This document shows positions 12,901 through 26,163 of a DNA stretch of 64,000 bases, piece after piece. Location: the NCBI RefSeq assembly GCF_018691265.1, contig NW_024881313.1:33101518-33165517 (forward strand), in the 5' to 3' direction. Positions within the stretch are counted from its first letter, which is position 1, and each line of letters begins with the position of its first letter. The translations under genes were made by a program, and so were the position numbers. The DNA comes from Tyto alba. Lineage: Eukaryota > Chordata > Aves > Strigiformes > Tytonidae. A model generated the notes under the pieces. The model was not told the DNA's origin, ran no database searches, and saw only the letters and a list, made by a program, of their open reading frames with translations.

Positions 12901-15900
12901 GATAAAGTTTTAATTACTTTGTGTGCAATATTTCACAATCCCTTTTATGCTACTCTATCACTTCAGACACATTTGGCAAAGTATGACTGTGCTGAAGTCT
13001 AACTGTAAAAGGAGTCTGGCAAAGCCATGGCCATCACCCTGACTTCAGGCTTTTGAAAGTCAAGACAGATAAGACATGACATCCAAAGTCCTACACATTT
13101 TAGTTACCGGTGCGTTAATTACTGGTTTTGGATGGTCACAAGAGGGCACCATATTACAGAGTCAATGGAAACACTTTCAACACTTGCAGAGCACCACTAA
13201 TAAATAATTGGATGAGATGCTGGGCTGCAGACCGGGCCAGGATCAGCACCTGGAGGAGAACAGAGGCTCCCTGCACCAACTGCAAGGGAACTGCTATTGG
13301 AGGAGCAGTTTGCAATTATACATACAATCCCATTGTTTTTAAACTAATTCATAAGGGAATGACAAAACTAGTGTCAGCTTAGTAAATAACTTTCCCTTAA
13401 CATCTCAAATCAGTTTGCCTGCAGTGACTGTGCCAGCTCAATCAGGGAGCCCCATGGCAAACCCAGAAATGATCCCCATATTCTTTATTTTACTTGTTCT
13501 TCTTCCTATTCCTCTCTCCACCGAGGAACCTACATCATGCACCATTTAATGACTTGAGTGTTGTTGAGCTGATATGCACATCTGGTTTAAGTGCAATGGA
13601 TGAAAAATGGTTACACCAAAAGAATGACTGCTCCTTTCTTGAATCCTAGTCAATCTTTTGTCCAAAAATATCTTGTCAATGGGTTAAAAACTTTCAGCAG
13701 GTGGCATTAAAACCAAAGAATGCCCTTATTCAATGAAAAGAACTTGACTTCTTCATATTTTTCTTTATTTTATATTCTTACATAATTTCTTTGTTACTCA
13801 TCACAATTCTTTTTATTGTTCATTTCCATGCTTCTGTCATGGTCTTTATTCTTCCCTGGACCATGTCTATTCCCACTACAATCTACATTTCTGGATGGAA
13901 AAACACAAACTCACTGTAGTGATCAAGGTAACAATGTCCCTGAAACTGGATAAAAACATGTTATTTCCAGTATTGTTCTCTCATGAATATAGTTCAATAT
14001 TGTTTTCCCTACAAGAGTTGATTGCAACAGAAAATTGATTGTATGTTCCCAGTTTCCTGCCCTAGGAGAAGGAATAAAAATATAAAATATGGAATTCTAA
14101 TAAACCATGTCTTGTTTTTCATACTCACACTATTCTGGCATGATAATTCAGCCATAGTATCCATTTTGTGTCCATTAGGAACAAAAATCAGGAATATAAC
14201 AATTACTGATACATAATTCTACTTATAAAATTATCTTCTTCTGTGAGACATTAAAAATAGAAAAGAAATAAAGAAGAAATGTTAAAGGTTAGTTTGTTTT
14301 AAGGTCATATGAATGCTACCGAGTTTGGTATCAGCTAAATGCTTCAAGAGTAAAGATAATAGTAAACTCTCACAAATGCTGCCCCTGAAATTGAAAACTG
14401 GAAGAAGGAAAATACAGAACACATGGAATAAATGTCTATACGTACACATATACTCGTGGTGTTATTTTAAAAAAAGGTTGAAGACTTTTTTTATGTCACA
14501 GTTCACGGCCTGCACTCCTACTGGGAAGGAGAATAAGGAAGTAAAAGATACCTCCAAACTTTTAATAAGGGTCCTGGCTTACGCACAAGTCTTCCAGGAA
14601 ATATGTCTTGTAAAATGAGTCAGTCCTTCAACTAAAACAATAATAAACAGCAGTGAAAACAGCGTCACGTGGCCCAGCATATGTTCATTAACCCCATTAT
14701 GGTGCAGGTGGGCCAGCTCAGCCCTCGCCAGCTCTGTTCCCTGATGATGCTGCCAGCCAGCTGAGCACCAGCACCAGCTGCAGCAGGAGGGCTTGGGTAC
14801 AGGCTCTAGTCCACCAGGAAACAAGAAAATCAGCTGCTGAGCAGAAAGTAAGTGTTTATTAGGGTGATAATAAATTAGACTATTGGAAAAATTTCTGGAC
14901 GCTTTGTCCAGACAGAATTGGACGAATTTATATGTTTGTCCAAGTCTTGTTGGTTCTTCTTAGCTCACCTGAAGGTACCACAGTATTCAGATATTACCAC
15001 AGTGTGTGTGTGGCAAGGCCAACACTTCCAAGCAGCACCTGGACTGACTTACTCTACATAAATGACCTCACTGAACATAACTGCAATGAGCCCAAAGTCT
15101 CTCTGAACTGTTGGATTTACCACCCCTGCAATGTACAGTAGATTTTTCACAAGGTCCAATGCATGCAAAAATAACCATCATTTATCCAGTGGATTTAAAA
15201 TTTTGCCTTTTATAGGGAAATTGCTTCTGAGCTGAAGCTTTTATTTCTTTTCTTGGCTTGAGCTTTGAAATTTCCCACTGCCTTTTTACTGAACTTTGTT
15301 TACTTTTTTTCCCCTCCATGACATTGTAATCTGCCTTCCCTGGAAAGTGAAAATGCTTTGAAGCTGGTAATCCAGATTTTGTGAATTATTGCAAAACTTA
15401 AGCATTGACAAATCAGGCATAAGGCTTCAAAAGAACCTGAAACTTTAAAATTATCTTTTCTAATGAAATTAAACATTGGATTCTTTTCATTTACCTTCCA
15501 AATATGTTTAGCTCTTACAGGGCCATTTAGATACAATCGTAGTAATGTCTTTGAGCACTAAAAATTGTAAGATTTATTTCATTCTCTTTTTGAACCAAAG
15601 TAAGTACTTTTGTAAGTCAGTCACCTATCCCCGTCAGCTGGGACTTTAAGTCAAGTAGCAAAGGGAAACTTTGGCATCATACCCAGCTGGAATTGTTGTG
15701 AAGGCAAACTTCCTGCACAGCCATACACAAACCTGTTTAGGTGTTCATCTCTCCCTCTCCATCAATCAGATGTTCTAGGGAGTTTTTTCCCACTCAATTT
15801 TCCATTGCATTTTGTTTTCCTTCTTTAATCTATTCATACTTCTTGTTTTACCTTGAGTTCTTTTCCTGATAAGCATGAGACTAGAAGGGGCTTTTAAGAG

Positions 15901-17295
15901 GTGTTATACCCTGATAATCAGGGATTGTTTCTCAGCATGCACAGCCACTTCTGTCTCGGGATCATTTACAGGATCACCTTATTTTCTCTCAGAGATTATT
16001 CCTCATTACTGGCAATGGAAAGAGATGTCAGCAAAGTAATCAGTTTTAAAACTTAGGAGCATGCATATAAACCCAGCGCTGGTTTCACAGAAAGGTGTGA
16101 AAGTCTTGCTGGAGACCTACAACACATGACTTTATGGCATTGTGATCACTCACTGTGGTATAATTTGGTATCGGCACCTATAGATTTTAACTCTTCACAC
16201 AGTGCAAAATCTTCTGGCTTTTCTTTGGCATCAAATAAATTATGTTACATGCATGCACTAGCCTTAAAGTGCCATGAAACTCAGATAATTCAAACACATT
16301 TGAGAAGCCAACCCTTATACTCCCGTGTAATCCTTGTGCGTATTTCCCATCTCATGCTCTCTAAAATGATGTTTTAGAGATGGAAAACATTCAAGAAATG
16401 ACAAGGAGGGTCCAAGGTACTGATCTATGGCCCATCAGGCAAAGCAAATAGGAGCAAGCTCCCAAGTAAGCAAAAGGAAGCAGTTCCTCTTGCCAACAGG
16501 TCTTAGGCCAGTGAAACTAGATGACAAAGGACATGGTGGATGAAAGAGGCTCTGGAGGACACTTGTCAAGTGACTTCAAAGAAAAAAACATTTGATGTTA
16601 CTGAATGGAAAAAATACAAGAGGATCTAGTAATTCCCCAACCTAAAAAGTGCATGAAGTTCACTGCCCTCTCACTTGTCCTTGTGCACACACTTATTGCC
16701 GCTCATGGAAACAGGTTTTGGGGCTCGGCAAACCTTTGGTCTCTTCTGTTCTTAATTGAATTTTCACTGAGGTAAGATTTGTATATTTACATTTTAAAGT
16801 ATAATTATATTCCCTTGATCAGTGATAATTACCTCATTCTAAATTTCTTTTAATGAATTATATGCATCTGGTACTATTCCTTGTAAGAAAAAGAAAAAAA
16901 GTACTGCTTCTTATATGTTCAACAGCTTAATACAGTCAGGAGATCCAAAGTCACCAGGGACTTTCCTTCTTAGATAAGTAAATCTTTGCCTGATAGACTT
17001 TTCATCTACAAATATCTGATCTACAGTATTTCCCATCTCCAAATTATGAAATTATGGTATGCCCACATATATTTATTTAATGTTCATTAAAATGAAGAAA
17101 TGGGAGAATACACAGTGCTCTAATTAATCCTTGGTAAGCACTCCATGTTCAACAAGTGTCCAAGAGCAATGGAAGAAGCTCAGGGAGAGATACTGAGCTA
17201 GGCAAATGTGCTTTGCACCAAGTAAAAATTTTCAAGAAGGAATCAGAGTTGGGCAGGGCAGTGTGAAAAATGGAAAACTGACTTGGTTGGAAGGG

Positions 17296-17310
17296 AAAAA
17301 AAAAAAAAAA
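17296..17310 (+). repeat. Poly-A tract
   Basis: A run of about 15 A residues. No upstream retrocopy sequence is recognisable. Confidence 0.8.
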
Positions 17311-20300
17311 CAAGTTGCCTCCTACAGAATATGTGCCACCTAAAAATGGACTGTATCAAAAGACATAAACCTTTCTGGAAATCACTATTAAGGTATAGCA
17401 GTATGTAGTAATGGGCATCAGCTGCTTAACAAGAGGCTCAAACAGCCTGCAGAGCTCTCCTTTCTCCATCATCCCTTTACAGTCCTCCCTTAAATGTGCT
17501 TCTTGTCCAGCATATCCTGCAATTATGCACCTCATTTCTTCCCTCTGCTTTTTCCTAGGTGTTCATCTCCTAGCTCTCCCTTTCCCACAACTTTTCCACC
17601 CTTCCACTAGCCTGATTTTTAGGAAAACCTTCAGCAAGTTCATGCAACCCCTCATTCTTGATCTTCCTTACCTACAGTTCCCCACCTGTCTGCCCAGATT
17701 TTCTCAGCAGTGCTGGATCTAAATGAAATATATTTCTTACTCCCCCCCAAAGCAACACTCCTCATGGTGAGACACTGCCAACCTCTTGGGAAAGGGAGAC
17801 CATCCCCCTCTGCTGCATCCAGCTTGCTCCATCACCCAGGAGTATGGCTCTCCTTTTTTCTCTCCCTCCTCTTTCCTGTGTTATACTTCTCTGAAGAGGC
17901 CAAAGAAATAAAATACCAAATTTATTTTAGTACAAATTCAACCTGCCACACTGCAATTACGACCATCCTTTTAAAGGCTTATCGAAAGCAATTTTTGTCA
18001 CAGCAGTTTCCCCTTCCCCAGAGGCTGGGGACAGCTGGGAGCTCACCGTTACCTGCTTCACAGGTGTCAACTGCATCTATCAGTGTCACAATGCACCTCT
18101 AGTTGTTCACCTGGATTTTTAACCAGCACCCACTGAGAGAACACCTAATCTCTTTCCCAGTTAAGCCCCCGTAAAACCAGTGCCTTTCCTACGGCTCTGA
18201 GAGCAGTAGGTTTTGATTTCAAAGCACTCTGAACTAGATGAAAAAAAAAAAACTGATCCTTTTTTAACTGGATTCAAACTGTTAAGCACGTAGGCAGAAC
18301 TGCTGTGTGCGTTTCTTTTATTCCAGCAGCAGATACACTGTTGATGTGAGTCACATCTTCAAAAGTCCCCCGTGGATGTAGCCGCTCCCTGTGGCAGCGT
18401 GCTGTTTCCTTCCCGCTTCCATTCCTGCTGGTGTCCTTTTTTTTTTAATCAGAAGGCTACCCCCTGTGAACTGGGTGCAGTTGCAGTATGTCTGCCTGGC
18501 TGGCAGGGTAAAAGGACCCAGCACTGAATTTAGCAGCTTTGCATTCACCACCAGCAATACAGAGCACAGAAATGCTGCTGTGCACCATGGTGCGACATAA
18601 AGCGTGATGATGAGGAGGAGAAAAGAGGGCAGCTTCTACCTAGTTCCCATGGATTTTTACTTTAAATCTGCAAACAAATATAACACACAAAGGAGCCCAA
18701 GCAGTCCTAGATTTCACACACCTGTTACAGCTTCAAATTATTCCCGAAAGCTGCTCCTTGCTAGCAGACGTGGTCACGGCAGGAGGCACTGACTTGCTTC
18801 TGAGTTACTTTGAGAGAAAAGCACTAATTTTAGTGGAGCCAGGCTTGAAAGGGAAATGGGCAATCTGTTTTTGCTAATGGCTATAAAAAGTATAGGAAAC
18901 CAGCTTGCTGGTCCAACGTGTGAGAGTGTGACCATCACGCTGCCAGTCAGGGGGAACCTATTTTTCCTGCTTTGTTTCAAAAATCAGTGGGAACAGAATT
19001 AGACAGTTATGGGAACTTGATGTTAGTAGAACCCAGATAAGAAGGATAAAAGAAGTCCAAGGACATAACCTGCCTCTTCCAGGCATCTTTAATTTGATAA
19101 TTGTTCCCTTTGATATTACCCTAGCAATTCAATGTATTTTCCAGCTCTTCATCTTAGGCTATTAAGCCATTTCTCAGGCAACATCACAATACTGACTTCC
19201 AGGCTCATTTTTACCTTTTGCACAACTCCAGCTCCTGCTCCTCCTTGCACACCACCAGGATCCTCCCCGCTTGCCTTGCTCCTCTGAGCAACTCTGCAGC
19301 CTGTCCTCCCCACGCAGCATCACACTGTCAGTGCCCTCACCATCACTCTTGCCTTTCATCTTGCTTCTCCCAGGCGAACTTCATCCCACCAGCCCCGTCT
19401 GTGGGCTGGACTCTTCACTCAACCTGGCATGGTGCAGGGATGTAACAAATACAAAGCTATTGCATTGAAAGTCTGAGGATACTTATTAGGTACTGCAGGA
19501 GGACATCTGACTCACAGGTTCAACAGCAGTTGGTGACATGCAGGGGAATGGTTTCAGTTCAGAAGGCTTTGAAGAGATTAGGTTACTTATGGGGGGCTCC
19601 TAAATATAGGGTTAGGCAGTTATGAAAATCTTGACCTCCTCATGACATCAAGCTACTTAAAAAACCTACAAACGAAAACCCCTATTTGACCATTACAACA
19701 TTACTTCTGCTTTTCTAGAGTGTGATATTTTTCACAAACAGGACTTTTTCCAGTATATTTCTGCCTCCAAATTCAGCAGTTGCTGTACATGCCAAAGGAT
19801 GATTTTCTCAGTCTGACAGCAACCCATGTGCCCCAACAGCACCCCAGTTCTGCAGAGAAGCTGGGCACTGAGGTGCTGCTAAAGCCAAGGTACAGAGCTC
19901 CTCCCCAGCTTGCCCCTGCAGACTATATTAATTTTTAAAAGAGCCAAATTGATTTCTCATTTCATACTCCCTAACAGTAATGAACAAAACAGCTACAAGG
20001 CAGAAATGCTCTCCTCCATGGCCTATGACAGTATGTTTAAACACCATTAATTCCCAGGTTTTCTGTCTTTAATGAATAGGTTACTGTCAGTACTGAACTT
20101 CGGCAATTGCTCAGCAGCTGTAAGGCAGGAGCAGGGCAACTTCTCTTCAATGCTCTCAGAGTACAGATATCTCTGCACATGAAAATGTAGAAATCTCTGA
20201 AGACGATCCAGAGTAGGGTCTAAAATCAAAAGTACAGTTCAAATGGTTCATTTTCCTCTCTTCTTTCTTACTGTGGCAACCATGACAGAGTATGAGTCCT

Positions 20301-22094
20301 TATCTATTCTGCTTTGGCAACACAGGATATTACTTCATGAAGGCATTTAGATTAAGAATAGTAATCAACCATCTCCAAAGCAGATAGACATTCCACTAAC
20401 ACCAACACTACCTCAAAGTTCACTGGGTGCTTATTTCACTAGCATCCATGTCTTCATGACTCACAACAGATGGTTTCTGAAGGCCATTCCCAACAAAACA
20501 TCCACGTTGGGGTGGCCCTCATCTGGCACCGCCTGGGTTCAAGGGTGCCTGCACAGAGGCGTAGCTCCTTCCTAAAGCAGATCCCTAACACACACAACAC
20601 TGCAAACTGAACTGGAAGACAACTTTGTTCCTCCGATGACAAACAGAAGGATGTTTTTCTTTCATGTCAACAGCCCAACCTTGCCAAGGGAAAGTCTCCT
20701 CCTGCCTTACAATTCGGGCAGTCACTTGGAAGCAGACAATCTTTTGGCCCAGGGAAGCAGCCCAGAGAAGCCTGGACTCCAGCAAACTGTGTTATAGCTG
20801 TCTAGCAGTTCAATCTTAGTCTTAAGGGCTGTCAAAGCAGCACCTGAATGCAAACCATTTTCATGATGAAAAATATTAGCATTTACAAAGTTCTTAATAT
20901 CTATGCAAAGCAAACTATAAATAATTCATTTACTCTACAAGCATCTGCATCATTTGAAATGCATCAATGCTTTTATCAATACAGTGCAATAGATTTACAC
21001 TGCACAGAATAGACTTGGGGGCATTTGGGCTATCCAAGTGTTGTTGATCTGAGCGTTATTACTAAAGGTAAACTGAAATAAATTACCTCAGTTACTACAG
21101 GATGATTTTTTTCAGCATGGTAAATAAAACTTATTAGTTCTAGGTCATTAAATTCAATATTAGACTTTAAAAGAGCCTAGAGATTCTATGATGCTATTAG
21201 TAAAACATACAACAAAACATATGTGCTTCAGTATTAAAGATAAAAGAATTACTCTATTATATTTAGATTTAGTTATGAGTGCATTTTTCAGAAGGACTTT
21301 TGAGATAAAAGCCTGGCTGCCATTCTCAGATGTGATCTAGGCACACGGTGATTCTAGCTCTCACTGAGTGGCAGGTTTCCAAATAACTGAGCAATTTCAG
21401 AAAATGTCATTCAGAGCCTTTTGCTAATTTACCCACTATTCCTCTTCAGACAAGAATAAATACTATTTTGCCAGTGTTGCAGGTAAAGCAAGTGGGCAGG
21501 GACCTTGGAGAGCAGGACTTGATTTTAGAATTTTTTAAAGTCAACTTCCTATGACCTCAAAACGCGTCCTTTGGTATCCTGTGCCTCAGTGCCCCTCGCT
21601 GCTTGAATATATTGTGCTCTTCCTTTCAACCTTTATTCTTCTCATTTGGCTACAACCTCTCCGCAAGGACTGTCTCGCTGTGTCTGGCCAGTGTCTAGCA
21701 CAAAGAAGATGCACTCCTAGTTGGAGCCTCCAGTCACTAACACACAGCCAAAAAGCCTGGCAGCAGCCACTGCTACATACACTCTGTCTTGCAAGATGCC
21801 AACAGCAAGGCTGGAAAAACATCCTCCAAGAAGTAACTAATGATGGCACGTTGCATCCAATCAATCACAATAAGCATGGGCCGTACATTATAGGCTGCTA
21901 TTATGTTTTTCTAATTACAACAGCAGCCAAGTACTTTTAATGTGGGCAAAATGGATTTGCCATTAAGTAGAAAGACAGAAGATAAGCATAAGTCTCTGCA
22001 ACTGGGGTATATGATTCAGTCTCTACTCCATACTTTGACGTTGGGCACGATGCTGCCTCCCTGTGAAAAATGAGGAGTGCTCTTGAGATATTGG

Positions 22095-22140
22095 GGCTCA
22101 GATTCACAGCTGATGGGAATCACTGCAGCTCCACAGGGCC
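22095..22140 (+). repeat. Fragment of an old amniote repeat (CAGATCCTCAGCTG type)
   Basis: CTCAGATTCACAGCTGATGG then GAATCACTGCAGCTCCACAG resembles the block CAGATCCTCAGCTGGTGTAAATC plus AGCTCCATTG found in old interspersed repeats of reptiles and birds. I cannot name the family with certainty. Confidence 0.35.
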
Positions 22141-22329
22141 ACAAAGACAGCACTCAAAACCCGACCGGCTTCTCCGGCCAGGTCCAGGTAATGACTACAA
22201 ATTATTGTTTTCAGGAGAAATCAGATGACTGAGCTGTCTTCAGCATGAAATGCCAGTACCTTTCTTTATCCTGGGTTTTGCCTACCATTACGAGAACATT
22301 GCAGCATCCTGATGAGCTTTTCAGAAACC

Positions 22330-22640
22330 TGAGCTAAAATCCTGTGTGAGAGGAATTACAGGAAAAGCCCAGTAACTGTGAAGCCTAATTACAAAGTAAT
22401 GTGGAGCTTGAGAGCAGACCTGTTAAGCAGTTAGAGACTTGACTAACGAGTGGGCCATCTGTCATCTGCGAGAGGACTAACAAAAGGACGGCACAGGACA
22501 CTGCTGATGGTGTATGGAGGAGGATATGCAAATGAGGAAATGTCCAAATACAACATTTAAGATACACAGTATGAAATGAGCTGCTAATTGGAGCTCATAT
22601 GCATGCTTAGCATATGGACAACATAATTATAGTTGTAGAG
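22330..22640. promoter_or_regulatory. Candidate intronic enhancer with POU and homeobox-type motifs
   Basis: The stretch has a perfect octamer ATGCAAAT (22526-22533), CTAATTAC near 22386 and CTAATTGGAG near 22584 as homeodomain-type TAAT cores, and a perfect 7-bp inverted repeat CATATGC...GCATATG (22596-22602 and 22610-22616). It is free of recognisable repeats and lies in a 23-kb intron of a neuronal gene. This composition is typical of conserved non-coding elements, but conservation itself cannot be seen here. Confidence 0.25.
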
Positions 22641-22830
22641 GAAAGGTAAGTTCACAACAGAGGATGGTAACAGAGCGACGTGGGGTGCGATGCGCGGAGC
22701 GATGAGCAGCCAAGCGCAGGAGGAGGCACGGGATGGATGGGGCTGCAACAGGGACGCAATTCAGATTCTTTGCACTTGAACTGCAGGGTAGGGGGATGTC
22801 ATTTGATCACCATCACAATCTAAAATTTCC

Positions 22831-22883
22831 TATACTATATTGCTATATTCCTACTATACTATACTATACTTCTATATACTACG
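22831..22883 (+). repeat. Imperfect TATAC-type pentanucleotide repeat
   Basis: CTATACTATATTGCTATATT is followed by CTACTATACTATACTATAC and a degenerate tail. It is a short, interrupted microsatellite. Confidence 0.7.
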
Positions 22884-23366
22884 TTGTCCTGAAGAGTGAA
22901 AACTTCACAATAAATCCAGTGCTTATTTATGCTACAGGACAAAAGTAAGCAATAGCAGTTCCTGGAAGTGGAACTAGAAATAAGTTCTGGAGCAGTCAGT
23001 TATGGTCTATGAATGTGTCACTCCCCCCTAGAGTGCTCTTAACTGAATCAATAAAAGTTGGGGCAGCAGAAGACACTGAAAGCAGCAGTTAATTAAACAA
23101 AATATTCTTTCCTCTCCCTAAACTGCTAGATAAAAATGCAAACTGGAATTTGAAATTACAGGTGGCATCACAGAAATTCCAAGAGGTTCAAAGTTCAATC
23201 TTTGACACATCTTTCACTTAAGTAAAATTAATTGCAATTCCTATAAAAAAAGATGCAGGCATATCCACAAACCAGCCACAAGTTGTGAGTGAAAACTTAG
23301 AAAAGCTTGTAGTCTTTGTACTGGAAATGTAGTTATGTCAGCTTTTGAGACTGGTTCTCTCTGTTG

Positions 23367-23383
23367 TTTTTTTTTTTTTTTTT
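23367..23383 (+). repeat. Poly-T tract
   Basis: A run of about 17 T followed by CCCC. On the coding (minus) strand of DPP6 this is an A tract. Confidence 0.8.
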
Positions 23384-25852
23384 CCCCTTTTACCCTAGCT
23401 CCTTTGAAGTCAATGAAATGACAGAGCTATTCATCATAAATACATTATTTTTTCCACTTGCCCACTGCAAATCAAGAAAATTCTTAAACATCAGCTCGTT
23501 CCATCAATTTCAGTGAGCTTTCATCATAGTTTTAAGTGCAATTCTGAATATAAATACTTTTAAAATTTTTATTTTAACATTTGTTCTAAGACTTAATTAA
23601 ATCAAAGGAAAGACCTTGCTCCTTCAGAGAGTTTGAATCAGCCCCTCCCTTACTGGGAAGAACACAGATATTTTACTGACTGAACTATTTCGGAAGCAAA
23701 TCCCTCACATGATTCATATACACCTAAACATGCAACACGCTTCATTTGGTGAGCCTACCAAACTCCCATCTTCTGCAATAACAATAGGGAAAGGAAGGAA
23801 ACAGAGCTTTGAAGAGTTGAGAGGACTGATTTTTGCAGATCTCTGAATGACCATGATATTTTGCTATATAATTAATTGCAGAAGAAGGGGAAGAGGGATA
23901 CACAGCAGCTACCTCTATTTTAATAATGTGCAAATTCTCTACAAAACATCAACTCATTTGGTGAGTCGATACACAATGTTAAACATGCAACTTTAAAATA
24001 TGTAATGTTTCTGCTAAGGCATTCCATCACTCTTGTTATACTAAGTTTTATTAGTTTGGCTTAGCCATTTTCAGAGTCTTTAATTTGCATTTTAAAATCT
24101 GAGGCTAAGAGACCAATAGGAATGTGTGCTTGGGATATCAGGCTACTGGTCTTTCATCTTGCTTATCAGGGACCTTAATCAAGATTTAACCACTTAGTCA
24201 GCTAGAGAAAGCTGTGAAAAGCAACTATAATGCAGAAAAGTAATTCATGTTGTAAAATGGCTTTGCGTCCTTGGATGAATGACATTGAAGATTAGCATCT
24301 TACCCTTAAATGTGAAGTCAACCTTGGGTAAATCTACAGAATATCTATTGGCTTCATAAAATTACTCTAGACATATTAAAACCAATATCAGTGATATTAG
24401 TAGCACAGTAACAGAACAAGTCCTTCTAAAATATCTATGCATGTTTGCACAATACTACTTTGTGCTTTGTCCTGTACAGAAACAAAATTTTAGCAGTTTC
24501 AGATAAGGTAAGACTGACGTTAAATTGTGCTGGAGTCAGTGAAAGTACATAGAGTAGGGAGATGGAGTTTAAAATATGTCAAGATTGGAGTCTTAATAAG
24601 AGTGTATAAAGCATCAGTATGTGATCACAATGGGAAAAGCATGAGAAATACTGTTCTTTCATAGAAGACTAAAGTTTTGTGGAAAATATGCCTTATATCC
24701 CTGTAAAGCTATACTCATCAGAGGGGGCTTGTTATACATAGCTCCGTGGAAATCATTCTTTGTTCCTGCAAAGGTTTATTTAATTCATTATCATTCCCTT
24801 GTACTCTAGCAAATAAAAAAAATAGCAGTAATGGTTTCAATAAAACACCTCTTCCTTCATTAGGCATATCAGTGTTAAAAAAAAAGGATACTAGACAAAT
24901 AATTCTGAACTGCAGTGCAGCTAATATTTCCATTATCATTACTCCTAGAAAGTGGTTATGGGGAGCACCATTGTCGCAGATTATACAACCTGAAAGAGAG
25001 GACCTGCCCATCGGCAGGTGTGCTTGTGAAGGTGCTTATCATCCACAATTGCTTTTCCCTGTAGTTGAGATGGTGGGAGAAGTCGGAGGCAGCTGTGCTG
25101 AGGGTGGCTGGGGAACATGTTAATTCAGAACTACCCTTTTCATTACAGGTATTAAAATTATTCCCAATGGGCATAACAGACAAGGAAAGCCAAACACAAG
25201 GAAGAATGCAATCCAGTTCCCCATTAAATTAAAAAGAAAAACTAATAACTTCAGTGGTAACAGGAGCTGGACTGGAACCTACATGAATGGTATAACACAA
25301 ATCATTTTATTTTTGCCAAAGCTTGTTCAGACTGCAGCAATTTCCAGTGAAAGCTGGAATCTACATGCCCCAAAACAGCTCTATTCTAGCAAATACTACA
25401 TGCATTAATTCAAGTATTATTTGGTTTTCCCCTGACTAGAAAATAGAAGGCAGCAGAGGATAAAAAGAGCACATGGCCTGTGTGCAAGGAGCAGCCCAGC
25501 TGCTGCTGGACCACTGTTTGCCTGTTGCTTAGCAACGCTTCACATCTCTGCTGGGAAAAAAAAAAAAAAAAGTTTTGATAAGGTAATATAATCCTGAAGT
25601 TTTTAAACATTTTTTTTTATTTTATTTTGTATTAAATTAATGACTGATAGTGCTCCAACCACTTCCTCCAACCATGCGCCACATAACCTACAGAATGCTG
25701 GAAGCTATTTGGGCCAAAGGCTGTAGTTTTCAATGCATAGCGGAGCCCACTGGAGAGCCCTAAATAAAAAAATTATAATGACAGAGCAGTGATGTTTGCA
25801 TATTTATCAGGAGAAAAGCTGGAATAGGAATTTGAGGATTGAATTTTTGGGC

Positions 25853-25953
25853 ATGGTTCTGGGCAACCAGCTCTAGTGCTCCTCGCTTGAGCAGAAGTTG
25901 GACAAGATGATCTCCTGAGGTCCTTTCCAACCCCACCCACTCTGACTCTGTAA
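25853..25953 (+). repeat. Short CR1 LINE 3' fragment
   Basis: About 100 bp read GGGCAACCAGCTCTAGTGC, then GTTGGACAAGATGATCTCC, then AGGTCCTTTCCAACCCCAC and finish near CTCTGACTCTGTAAT. The order matches the last 100 bp of CR1 with a degraded terminal repeat. It sits about 110 bp downstream of the exon 3 donor in DPP6 intron 3. Confidence 0.85.
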
Positions 25954-26064
25954 TTTCAGGAGCAAAATAAAGAATGGGAAAAATAAAGAAGGAAATAAAA
26001 AAGAGATGCCCAGAGAGCAAGGAAGCAAAGAAAAGACACTGCAACACATTCATGCCTCACTCAC

Positions 26065-26163
26065 CAGTTATCCATTTAGCCTCTGGGTCATGAATTTTGA
26101 AATCATCACCGAAGAGATCTTCCACTGTTATCTTCTTCTTCTGAGACAAGCTGTTATCTTCAA
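26065..26163 (-). CDS. DPP6: DPP6 exon 3 (extracellular stalk and entry to beta-propeller)
   Basis: This 99-bp exon runs from acceptor TTTTACAG to donor ACTG|GTGAGT, phase 1 at both ends. With the base from exon 2 it encodes [11 protein letters not shown], then [20 protein letters not shown], then IT. The segment lies just outside the membrane and leads into the propeller domain. It matches the DPP6 pattern I recall ([17 protein letters not shown], then [13 protein letters not shown]) far better than DPP10, which has TNSSETRLSLEDLF at this place. The tri-lysine run and the HDPEAKW block are preserved. Skipping this exon would keep the frame, because 99 bp is 33 codons and both flanking introns are phase 1. 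No frameshift or stop is present. Confidence 0.96.

Larger units (their letters stand above)
2904..26064 (-). other. DPP6: DPP6 intron 3 (about 23.2 kb, phase 1)
   Basis: This intron is bounded by donor GTGAGT on the right and acceptor TTGCAG on the left. It holds an ancient CR1/L3-like remnant at about 4.9-5.3 kb, a slightly GC-richer stretch at 8.3-9.7 kb with a long unassigned open frame, a candidate regulatory element at about 22.3-22.7 kb, a young-looking CR1 3' fragment at 25.9 kb, and mononucleotide tracts at 17.3, 23.4 and 25.6 kb. Between these I see no splice-bounded conserved coding segment on either strand. Confidence 0.85.

Noticed and set aside
15909..15923. Perfect palindrome CCCTGATAATCAGGG
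   Set aside because: Seven-base arms with one central base are expected occasionally in 64 kb, and no partner motif or context suggests function.
17411..18102. Two adjoining plus-strand open frames of 103 and 130 codons
   Set aside because: Pyrimidine-rich text gives Ser/Leu/Pro-rich translations on one strand; no domain or exon structure is visible.
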